DNA from: Heracleum sosnowskyi
Taxonomy: Eukaryota; Streptophyta; Magnoliopsida; Apiales; Apiaceae
DNA length: 64,000 nucleotides
Direction: 5' to 3'
Assembly (NCBI GenBank): GCA_030848705.1
Contig: CM061245.1
Location: 58,926,006-58,990,005 of the forward strand
Made by a program: the position numbers and the translations under genes. Numbering within the stretch: the stretch's first letter is position 1; every line of letters starts with the position of its first letter. This document shows positions 1 to 10,600 of the stretch, one piece after another. The notes under the pieces are model-generated. The model saw nothing but the letters and a program-made list of their open reading frames with translations, made no database searches and was not told the DNA's origin.

Positions 1-23
1 AGAATGAGTATCTTAAAAACAAA

Positions 24-545
24 GTGATTTGTGCTGAACAAATAGAAAAAGCTCTTAGAGAACAAATTACTGAAAATGAATTAAAGCTAAGAAGTTTCAA
101 GAACTCCTCTGAACTTATTCAAACCTATCACAAGGAACACACTGAAGACTGCAAGGTTGAAGTTGGTTTTGATTATGAAAATGATAAGGGAAGGAAGAAG
201 GCCAAGGGCAAAGGAAAAGAATCTTTTACAAACAAAAATGCCCCAACCATTTTGTCAAGTGTTGAAAAGCCCATCTTCAAGAAGAGTATTGTTGAGTTTG
301 ATGAAGAACTACTGATCATCAAACAACAACTACTTGAAGAAGATGAGGCTGCCAAAGACACTTCTTCCTCTCCCAAGTCTGATGTTCAGAAAGAAACCAA
401 AGACAACCTTGTTAAGAGTCCTAAAATTAAGAAATAAGTTGTTAAGAAGAAGAAACAAAAAAGAAACGGTAAGATAGGTGTCAACAAGAGCAACAATTAT
501 GCTTATGTGCCAAATGCTCCTAGGAAACAGTGTCAGAAATGCTTA
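24..545 (+). pseudogene. copia gag, 5' part, ending inside the zinc knuckle
   Basis: Lysine- and glutamate-rich nucleocapsid region of a copia gag (particle protein). The frame opens before the window. It carries one in-frame TAA at 435-437 and then continues in the same frame to the first half of a zinc knuckle (CQKC, 531-542). The knuckle is completed after the insertion at 4654: removing 546-4648 and one copy of the GCTTA duplication gives a perfect C-x2-C-x4-H-x4-C spacing. The stop codon and the insertion make it non-functional. Confidence 0.75.
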
Positions 546-3500
546 TGTAATATCCCCAAATTTTGTACTTATTTTTAAAAAAAAACACTGATGAATAGTA
601 AATTTTTTTCGTTCAGAAAATTTTCAGACCACCCTATGTACGGGCCAGGACAATGAACTTTCGAAGTCGTATTAGTGATCTACTATGAGAATGAAGGAAT
701 GCAAAAGCTGTCAGAATCAGAAGAATATCATTTTCTGTTTTCTCCAAAATTTCACCTATTACTGATGGATTAATCATTTTGTAAATATATTGGAGGATTT
801 TATATTATCAATTCCATGGATATGGATTTAGTAAAGGTATTAAGATACAAGAACGTTTACGGTAAACTACTTCGATAGAACACTTAAGAAATCCCTGTGA
901 GCGTTCAACAAGATTAAAACGGTAACAGAACAAGGCGACACAAATGAGAGTATATAAATCCCATTTATATTCCAAGATTCACGCTCGAACCATTTTTATT
1001 AAGTATTCGATTATTAGGACGAATAGTGAATAGTTACTATTCACTGCGAGAATCGCGTAGAGTTTTATTCGCTCTTTTTAGGAAATATTTTCGAATCGTT
1101 TCAAGAGGAACAAAAACAAGGATGAATAGTACTCCAAGGTGAATAGTAAAATTTTATAGTCTCCGATTGATCATATATTTCAGCGGAAGTTCAGGAATAA
1201 TAAACGGTTACTAATCGCGTAGTCAGAAATTGCAAACGAAAACGAGAATCAAAAATCCGCTTGAAGGAGCAACCTTGGACGTATTATAACTTAGGAAATA
1301 AAGAAGAAGATATGTATTAAAAGAAAAAGGGAAAGAAATGAATTGGTGGAAGAAGTGTGTTAAAGAAGCTTGTAAGCTTAACCAAACTTGAGGGGCTAAC
1401 TTGCATTTTGTTAAAAACAAAATATCTACCATATCACCAAACCTCCACCACACATTACACACACAAAAGGACCAGCCTCCACCCCCATTTCTTGAAGAAA
1501 AAAAACGTGGCTAAGAGAGGAAGAAGAAGGAGATGGATGGCTAAGCAATTCTTTACCAAAATTTGAGTTCTTGGGATTAAAAGAAAGAGGGAAGAAAGCT
1601 TGTTCTATCTAAGGTATAATCTCCCTACCCACCACCTCTAGATATCTCTTTTATTAAGTTAAAGAAGATGATGAATAGTGTTTTGTTGAGTTTTATGTTT
1701 GTAATTGAAAGATGGAAGCATGAATGTATGGTTAAAGTCATGAGTAAGTGGATTATGTAGTTTGTTTAGTTGTTGGATGAGTTGTGGATGGATTTTAAAT
1801 ATGGTACCAACTGGTTTGGCTCGGTTTGAGATTGATAATGGACTTTAAGTGTTGTAATTGATGTGTATGATGATTGGTGGTGAATTGGAATGAGATTTGA
1901 ATCTCGAAAATGTTAAGTTTTAAGCCGACGTAATGCCCGATTTTCTGTAACGCTAAAAACTGCCTAGAATCCGAAAACCTAACTGCCTCTTTTTGTTCAA
2001 TGATGGGCTTAAAGGTCATAATAAAATGTGAAACTTTGTGATAACATGCTAGGTATGTTTAGGAAGACCCTCGAAAAGATTTCGTGTGAAAAGGATTAAA
2101 TCTCAATTTTATAAAAATGCGTGAGCGAGCATGCTCGAGTAGAAGTTCTTAAGGAGTTAACTTGAAAATGGACTTTGTACTTGAGTTAGGATATACTTAG
2201 CATGATGAAAGCGTTTAAGTTGTTAATCTTGAACCTTGTGTTGATTCTAGATTTCTGGACCAACCTGAGACTTACTGCTACTTCGGGATTTCCAGGCAAG
2301 TTTACTAACCATTACTCTATTGTTCAGAGTAGGTATATTTTCAAACGTATAATACTTGGTTGTTCAAATATTTATGTATACTCTTTGTTCCAAGTATCGT
2401 GCAAGTTTCTCAAAACCCGAAACTCTAGCATTCGGCTATATTTTTAAACTGTTGTTGTTGTGATATGACTGCTACAAATGCACGAACTGTTTTACTTATC
2501 GTATAAGCTTTCAAATGCTGAATGGTTGTTCATATGCTATTTATCGATATAGATATAAACTGGAGTACATGAGGCTCTACGATGTAGAGCGTACTATATT
2601 CTACTTATCAAAATATTTAATTCCTGTTGATGCAAGTTTTCGAAACCTATGCTTACTGTTGTTGTGATAATAAACTGCTTTCATATATGATATGAAAATG
2701 AGTAGTATACATGTTTTATTCCCAAGTACATTGCGATATATAAATTGCATGCTTGTCTTCGAACTGCTATATATAATGATAATCGAGGTTATGATTTGAT
2801 TATGGGCTTCTAAGCTAAATATGGAATATTAGTTAGAAGCCAGGTTTTTATAAATGCCCTAGGTAAAGGGCGTATGATTTTATTCTTTAGACCGGAAGTA
2901 GTTATATTTTTGTATATGTTAACGATTATTTTTCCGATAAAGATATCGGGTAATTGTTATTCGATGATTATTTATTTAATGAATATTATTTTTGAATATT
3001 CATTTAAGGCTTATTTATTTAATGAATATTATTTTGAATATTCATTTAATCCTTATTTATTTAATGAATATTATTTTGAATATTCATTTAATCATTATTT
3101 ATTTAATGAATATTATTTTGAATATTCATTCAAGGTTTATTTATTTAATGATTATTATTTTGAATATTCATTTAATCACTATTTATTTAATGAATATTAT
3201 TTTTGAATATTCATTTAAAGTTTATTTATTTAATAAATATTATTTGATTATTTATTAAATACTTTTAACACATTTTTAAATTGAGTTGTATTATTTAAAG
3301 TTATTCTTGATCTTCAACATTTATGAAGGATATTCTAAGTTGTATTATTAATTATTTTAAATCAAGGAAAGGTTCCCAAAACACGGTTTTTCCATTTGAA
3401 TCTATCTTTTGAAGATGATTTAAATACTCGCTCAACTATCCAGAATATGGGAAACCTGATTTAAGTGACTGCGACTCATTTTAAACTCTCAACTCAAAAC

Positions 3501-4648
3501 TGTCAGGGGACAGATATTTTCTCTAAGCAATTTAATTGCTGCAATTCAAATGTTGTGTTACTACCTCAACGATCGAGAAGTAAATTGATGGAACAAGTCG
3601 ATATCCATTAACAAGCAATAGCTTGGGAAATATTTGAGAATCTTCCTTTCCAACCTAGATATAACTACTTAGTGGAGTCGTATCAACAAGTATTACACTT
3701 GGGGAAATGAGGACGATCTTTACGTTTCAGAGTCATGGATTTCATCCGAACTAGGAGCGGTATAAGAGGTCGAGTCGCGCCGACCCATCATTTTTTATTG
3801 CCCCAAATGGGCTGGGAGATCCAGAAAGGCGGTAGACAATGTCAGGCTGTCGTGTTCTTCCATCTACATGTAGAAAACATTTTTAGTTGTACGACCTGCT
3901 ACTGATCATAGTGAGGTTGGGACAACTGGCGCGGTGATTACTCCAGTATTGGTTCATCATCCAATTTTGGATATTCCTGCAACATGTATTGGGGAGACGA
4001 ACCGATCATGTTTGCAGGGGGTTGAAAAGTGTTCAAAAATGAAGTTACAATAAATCCTTGCAACTTCATCTTTTACTTTATGAGTTATGACTCTGATGAA
4101 ACCTTACTCAGATTATATATGCATAAGTGGATTTTGGGTTACGGAATCATTATATTAATTTTCCTCGTAACTTCATCTTTTATGTTATACTTTAAGGTTT
4201 GGTTGTTATACCAACAAATGTTATTGGATTTCAGACTTATAGTTGTGAAACTATTTATTTTATTATGGGATACTTGCTGAGCATTCTTTCGCTCATTCTT
4301 GCTTTACTTTATATTAAACTTTCAGTGAAGAGAGAACATAGTCAGTTATTCCGTACTACAAGAAAAGGGAAGTGGAAGATTCAACCTTGAGGTAGTCCAA
4401 TTCAGAATGGTTAATGCAGAAGTAAGTAGCATGGGTTCAGCTGCTTTTAGTGAGATCCTGGATAGTACATTTGGTTGTAATAACTAATGTTACTTATGTG
4501 ACTCGTTTCTGAAGCTATAACTGGTGTGTGTAAGAGATTGGGGTCTTTTGGTGTTGTATTATCGGATCGTTGAGCTAGTACAGGTATTATTGTTGGAATT
4601 GAGGGCGTGACAACCCGGATATCCGACCCCGGATCTGGGGGTGTTAGA
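546..4648 (+). mobile_element. 4.1-kb solo-LTR-like insertion with GCTTA target duplication
   Basis: The two halves of one zinc-knuckle codon series are separated by 4103 bp flanked by GCTTA (541-545 and 4649-4653), the 5-bp duplication typical of LTR-retrotransposon integrase. The insert starts TGTAATATCCCC and ends GGGGGTGTTAGA; the last bases would fit the usual TTACA end with one substitution. It has no recognisable gag or pol and no internal second LTR, so a solo LTR of a long-LTR (probably Ty3/gypsy) family is the best reading. Small open frames inside are not coding. Confidence 0.7.
2968..3250 (+). repeat. 42-bp AT-rich tandem array, each unit palindromic
   Basis: About 6.5 units start near 2968, 3011, 3053, 3095, 3137, 3179 and 3222, so the period is 42-43 bp. 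Each unit holds an inverted pair (AATGAATATT / AATATTCATT) around a short loop and can form a hairpin. Because 42 is a multiple of three, two reading frames stay open across the array and give spurious repetitive peptides. It lies inside the LTR-like insertion. Confidence 0.9.
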
Positions 4649-4653
4649 GCTTA

Positions 4654-5061
4654 TCTGTGAATCATTTGACTCATAAGTGTAATAAACCTGTAAATGTTGA
4701 AGTTGATAACATGAGTAATCATTCTGTAGGTATAAACTCTATTCATGATTCTTTCTGTGGTAATGCAAACTGCATGACATGCTATGTGACTGTGATTGCT
4801 AATTGTTTATCTCTTAAGCATAAACTTGACTCTGCACAATCTTGTAGATCACACACACATATGCACACTCACAGGACAGGATCCCCAATCAAGGTTGAGA
4901 GGGTGAAAACTTCATGTGAGCCTAAGAGTGTAAACTCCAAAGCCACAAACAAAGTGAAGTCTCCTACTGTGAAGAATGCTATTTATGACAGAAGAATTGT
5001 TAACAAAACTGTTTCTAAATCAACTGGACCCTACCAAGTGTGGGTACCAAAAACAACTTAG
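4654..5061 (+). pseudogene. copia gag, 3' part after the insertion
   Basis: Starts with the second half of the zinc knuckle (NHLTHKC) in the frame that continues 24-545, then a low-complexity basic linker ending in a VWVPKTT-type motif and TAG at 5059-5061. The protease that follows lies in another frame. The shift may be a decayed gag-pol junction or the family's own arrangement; it cannot be decided from one copy. Confidence 0.65.
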
Positions 5062-5072
5062 TCATTTTGTGA

Positions 5073-5753
5073 ATGCAGGGCAACATGAATAAAAGAGTCA
5101 TTTGGATCTTGGATAGTGGATGCTCAAGTCACATGACTGGTGATATAGCCCTGCTATCACAATTTGAGGAGAAGGCTGGCCCATCACTAACCTTTGGAAA
5201 TGACAACATTGGTTATACAATGGGATATGACAGTGTCAAATCTGGGAATGTCATTATTGAAGATGTAGCATTTGTTGAAAGACTAAAACACAACCTCTTG
5301 AGTATTGGACAATTCACCAACATGGGTTTCAAAGAGGAATTTGATGAAGATCATTGTCTAATCTCAAAAAGAGGAAGTGGTGAAGTTGTTTTAACTGGTG
5401 TGAAGAAAGGAAGCTTGTTTGTAGCTGATCTTAAGGCTGCAGACAAAGGAGAAATTTGTTGTTTCTACACTAAGGCCACAAATGAAGAATTCTGGCTATG
5501 GCACAAGAAACTGTCTCACTTGAATGTTCAGGCAATGAACTCTCTAACAAAGAGAGAACTCATCAGAGATATGCCTGCTTTGGAGTTTGTGCAAGACGGA
5601 GCATGTGAAGCATGCCAAAAAGGAAAGATTAAGAGATCAAGTCACAAGAACAAGTTGCTCAATTCAAACTCCAAGCCTCTGCAGCTAATTCACATGGATC
5701 TATTTGGCCCTGTGAATGTTATGTCCCTTTCCAAGAAGAAATATGCTCTAGTC
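5073..5753 (+). pseudogene. copia protease and integrase N-terminus, truncated
   Basis: The reading frame contains a retropepsin-like motif WILDSGCSSHMTG near its start (aspartate active site). The integrase zinc-binding region follows: LWHKKLSHLN, then the CEACQKGK cysteine pair. Next comes the first catalytic-core block HMDLFGPV. Homology stops after KKYALVM at about 5752, where the expected VDDFSR block should follow; the frame then runs into a stop at 5775-5777. The second and third catalytic residues of the integrase (D and E), RT and RNase H are absent. Confidence 0.75.
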
Positions 5754-7558
5754 ATGTTATGTCTATTTAAAATATGACTATTTTAAATTTAGAAATCTAT
5801 GTTCAAAAATTAAAATCAATCCAAGAAAAATTCAAATCAACAAAAAATATAATAATACGAGGATAAAATTTTATAAAATTGTGCATATTTTTAATCCTAT
5901 TTTATTAAGTTTTATATATTAACTAATCAAATATTATTTATTATTAAATAATAAATTATACGTAAATGGTGGTTTTGTTTTATAAGAACTCATAGAGACC
6001 TAATTTCATTGTTAGCAGAACTATATTCATATTTAAAAAAAAACCTTATTTTGAAATTTTAGACTCAGCTACAGAAGAGGCCAAACTTTTTAAACCTATA
6101 TACATTGTAAATTATTAAATTCGAAACTTTAAAAGTTTGTTAATCAATTAGTATAGTAATTTTCTGAAAAATCGTACTTTACAAAAAATATTATCAAATA
6201 ACATATGTCTGCAAGAAAAAATGAAAAAATTCTTATTTTTCAAAAAAACCTATAAATTTTAATATGTTGTTGGTAGATTCAAATCTTAGATCATTCTACA
6301 TGATAATTTTACTGTTATATCTAACGTTTTTGAACAATTTAATATGAATATAGTTCTGCTAACAATGAAATTAGGTCTCAACGATTATGGATTGAGTGAT
6401 CAAACAAAGCGACCAAACTTAACTTATAAGAAGCTTTCATTATTTAGTATTTAATATAATAACATAGATATTTACAGGATATACTATATAAAAAAGAAAT
6501 TTATACAGAATTTTGATCACGGTGTACTACTTTAAAAGAAGAACTATTACAAAAAAAATTATATTTTAATTGATAATTTATTTTCTCAAAAGTTCAAAGT
6601 TCCCGCATCTTTAACATATTACAAAAAAGAGTATATTATATTTTAGCAATAAATATTTAAAAAAATTATAAATTAAAAAAATTATAAATTTTAAGAAAAA
6701 TTAATGATGTTATCATGGTAGTTTGGTCCTAAATACCGCCAAAACATTCTCAACCGTTAGATCCAATACTTTTAAAAATACATGATCAAGATTATATCAT
6801 ATAGAAAGAAGTTACTATCTAAAAATGATATAAGTTAAAAGATATTATATTAGGATTGAATTTTCTAAAAAGTCAAAACAAAAAAATAGTTGTAATTAAA
6901 TAAGGAAACTCATTTAATATCAAAATAATAAAAATCGTTTAATGTTAAATAGATAGGTGAAAACCGTTAGATTTAACATTAAAAACTGTGTTTGGTTAAT
7001 AAAGGGTATTCTAATAATCTAAACTACATATAAGTTGATTTCCTAAATCGAATAGAATTTTCAACATTAAATTTCGTCACTTTATTCTCTTTTTAGTTTT
7101 AGAATAGTTTTTAATTGAAAAAGAACTATTAAACCACAACTAAATTAAAGATTATTTTGTGAATTTCATGTGGACTATAAAATTAGCAAAATCTAATTTT
7201 TATAACTCAATATAAACAAATATTAAATTGAGCGTGTAAAATATAATAAATATCAAATTTTTAACTATAATTTTTTTGGCTAAATCTTTTTTAACAATAA
7301 TTTAATCAGGTAAACTAATAACTTTTAAATATTAAAATATTCATAAATAAATATAATTATAAATATTAAAAAAATAATCGTGTGTTGCATGAGTAATAAA
7401 AATATAATTATAAACAAAATAATTATAAATAAAAAAAAACTAGTATTATTAAAAAGCAAGAAAAGCAGTGGGAGTATCCGGTTACGTGTGTATATATATC
7501 TACAAATATATATCTCCGTAATTTTCTTCGCCCAAATTTCAACATAAAACCTTCCAAC
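5754..7558. other. AT-rich intergenic stretch, no gene recognised
   Basis: No open frame with recognisable protein content on either strand. The DNA is A/T-rich with many poly-A and poly-T runs. It contains the 39-bp inverted repeat described separately and two CCGTTAGAT-type repeats (about 6755 and 6964). The part nearest 7500 is presumably the promoter of the Ariadne gene, with TATATATA tracts around 7490-7512. Confidence 0.6.
5995..6379. repeat. Perfect 39-bp inverted repeat bounding a 385-bp segment
   Basis: The left arm 5995-6033 begins GAGACCTAATTTCATTG. The right arm 6341-6379 is its exact reverse complement by eye over all 39 positions. About 307 bp of AT-rich DNA lies between. This is compatible with the terminal inverted repeats of a MITE or a foldback element; no target duplication was identified. 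Confidence 0.8.
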
Positions 7559-7573
7559 CTCTCTCTCTCTCTC
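7559..7573 (+). promoter_or_regulatory. CT-rich Y patch / leader of the Ariadne gene
   Basis: A run of CT dinucleotides 105 bp upstream of the start codon, with TATATATA tracts about 60-70 bp before it. Pyrimidine patches of this kind are common near plant core promoters and in 5' leaders. The transcription start cannot be fixed from sequence alone. Confidence 0.35.
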
Positions 7574-7678
7574 ATAAAGATAAATATATCTGATTCTTCC
7601 CGTGGTTTGTAGTAATTATACACACACTGTATATACGTGTATATATATATATAACCCTAATTTGGCGATCGGAAAGTG

Positions 7679-10600
7679 ATGGATTCGGAGGATGATATGC
7701 ACGATGCTAACGATGTGGAGGAGTTCTACAGCAGCGATGATTATGATGATGATGATGATGATGATGATGTTGTTGTTGAGAGTGATAATGATGATTACGC
7801 CTATGATAATGATTCAGATGATGCTTCTGGAAAACTCACCTCTATTCGCCACCAGGTTTTCTTTTATTTCAATCCCAACCAACCAACCTACTAATTTTTA
7901 TTATTCATGTGTTGTATATTATTAATTTAATTTAATTTAATTTTGACTGTCATTTCATTGTTATTCAATTAAACCACTGCCTCAGTTTCCGATTAAACCA
8001 TAAGGATTAGGACTTGTTATTATGACCTTCCCTATGCAAATTTTGATCCCTAAGGGTTCATAAAATCAATCAATTAACTTCCTGAATCATTATTCAAGAC
8101 TTATTCATAAATTCACGAGTCTAACCTCATATCTCCATCTGGAATAGCTTAAACTAGCCATTGCTTTAAGTAACTTCTTTTGATCTTGACTCCGTTGTGA
8201 TCCATTAGTATTATGTAGTTCTGTAATATATTAATTCCACAATTTTGGGTGCTAATTCTGGAAATGCCACAGGAACTTTCCTATCATAAATGTTATATGA
8301 TTTTGTTGCTAAACATAACAACATCACGGGTGGTAGAAGGAATATGTTAAACGTGACAAATAAACAGACAACGAAAAGTTTAGTATGTCTCAGATTGCAT
8401 CTTTGCATTTACTATTAGAGATATTAGATTGCATTTCTTTGACATAGTTTGCCATCATCGAGCTATTAGGTGCGAACAAAAAATTTCTTTGGACTGATAT
8501 TGTTTTTACATCATAAATATGCTTCTAAACTTCTAAGTATCCTAGCCAAGAATATTAGTATGTGTCTTGCTCAAAGATTAGCTTTTTGATACTAACACTA
8601 GTATAGTGCTTTAGCCTCAATTTTAGTTGTGTTGCCTTTGCGACCAGGGCCCAAAACTCATTAAAATGTACTATGTGTTGCATGTTTATATATATATATA
8701 TACATGACATTATGCACTAACAAAACAAAAAATTCCAAAGAGTGACTAGCCGACATTTGCACTGCTATGGATTCTCTAATGAAATCTTCCTTTTAGCATC
8801 CTTGTGTCCACAATCTCATGTGATAATTGTTCTTTGGTACCACTGCTATTTTTTAATTTCTTGATCAACTTCGGCAAGGGTTGGGATCTTTGCTTCAATC
8901 CCACTAAGTAGATCCACTTGTTATGACAGGAAATCTCTTCTTTAGTACATCAAATGCACGCTCTACTGCATTACACAAATAATGTCTATAGGTGAACAGT
9001 TAATGTGCATTTTGAGGTGGAAATATACTCTTGTAATATTTTTATGAACAAAAATCAGGAGCATTACAAATATTACATTAGTTTTTTGTAAGTGATGGCG
9101 TACTGGTTCACATATTCAAAACAAGTTCTAATTGTATGTGCAAATTTAATATTATAATTATAAGCAAGTTTTTATAAAATCCTAACCCTTCCCGTCCCGT
9201 CCCGTCCCGTCCCTCCCCTCCCCTCCCCTTCCCAACCAAACCCTTCCCAACCCCCCTTTGAAACAGATCCTATATATGCAAAAATGCAAAAACTATTCTT
9301 GTTTATATATTAGGTGTTCATAAAATTACTGATTATTTCTCATGTTGATGAATCATGCTTATGGTGATTATCGCCTTTTTAGTTGGTCATCAACTTAATT
9401 TTTATTGTGCTAATATTGTTACTTTTGTTCCCAATGATGTAATGACTTGATGTCTAACATTATTCTTGCTAGAATAGTTAAATTAAATAAGTAAATATAG
9501 CAAAAAAAAAAAAGACTTGATGTCTAACTGACATTGTGGGCGAGAAGGGTTCAGTTAAGGTTATATGTTACTTCTCCTTATATTGTCATTTCCTGCCCTT
9601 TTTTTAATTTGTTGAACTCTTGCTGTTTGGTGATCTGCTGTCCGTTTTGAATTTCTTTGATACTTGCATTATATTTTTATGTCAGAGGAATGGTTCCTTA
9701 ATGAATTTTGAACTTTAAGTTGGCTATCCTTGCTGTTGATAACTATTTATTTAAATTGGCTGGTTCCTTGTATAACGTTACTGCACTCTAAACTTTAATT
9801 TTTTTTGGTAACATACTTTGTTGTAATTTCTTTGCGAGTGGGTACATCTTTTTTGACTTTAGAAAGGTCGGTCGCTTTTGTTATATTTGTAGTACTTTAG
9901 AAAGGTCGGTCGCTTTTGTTATATTTGTAGTACTTTAGAAAGGTCGGTCGCTTTTGTTATATTTGTAGTTCATCATTGTTCCCTTTCTTAGCTTCTGCAC
10001 TGCTTTTGTGTTGCAGAAGAACTATACTGTCTTGAAGGAAGAAGATATACGACAACGTCAGGAGGATGATATAGCAAGAATTTCTGCAGTTCTTTCCATA
10101 CCAAGAGTTTCTGCATGCATGCTACTTCGCCAGTATAAATGGTGAATCCCTTATTTTTTTTAATTATTTGCAGTGATCTGATCATATTTTCTTTCTATGC
10201 CTGATACCACCAAAAGTTGAATGATTATGTCACTGTTTTCTTCTTATTAAAATTTTATTCATTTTGTTTATGGATTGGTGAATTATCTCTAATTTCCTTT
10301 CACAAGTTTTTAGTAGTAGCTTTGTTTATTGAATTGGATGAGAGGGATTATCATCTGATACTTTGAGGCTTATTCATGTTGTGTTCCTTATATCCATATT
10401 TGTAACTTGCAGAATCTGATGTACATACTGTCATTCGGGTCTGTGTGCAAGTATATTATTTAACAAATTACTAAAAACCAAATTACAAATATAGTGAGAT
10501 TACTGTTTCTTTATATAACTTTTTGTACATGTATCTGATATGATAAATTGACAATGTAGGAGTGTCAATAATGTACACGAGGCATGGTTTTCCGATGAAG

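Larger units (their letters stand above)
1..5753 (+). mobile_element. SIRE-like Ty1/copia element remnant (gag-PR-IN part)
   Basis: Order seen: gag C-terminal region, CCHC zinc knuckle, protease with DSG motif, GAG-pre-integrase and the start of the integrase core, as in Ty1/copia. The window begins inside gag. The pol frame leaves homology at about 5752, just after the first integrase block (HMDLFGP), and AT-rich non-coding DNA follows, so RT, RNase H and the 3' LTR are missing. A 4.1-kb insertion (546-4648) splits the element. Lineage (SIRE/Maximus-like) is inferred from the gag and integrase wording. Confidence 0.8.

Noticed and set aside
2874..3258. Two overlapping open frames with repetitive peptides
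   Set aside because: They arise only because the tandem period is 42 bp (14 codons); no start context or protein similarity.
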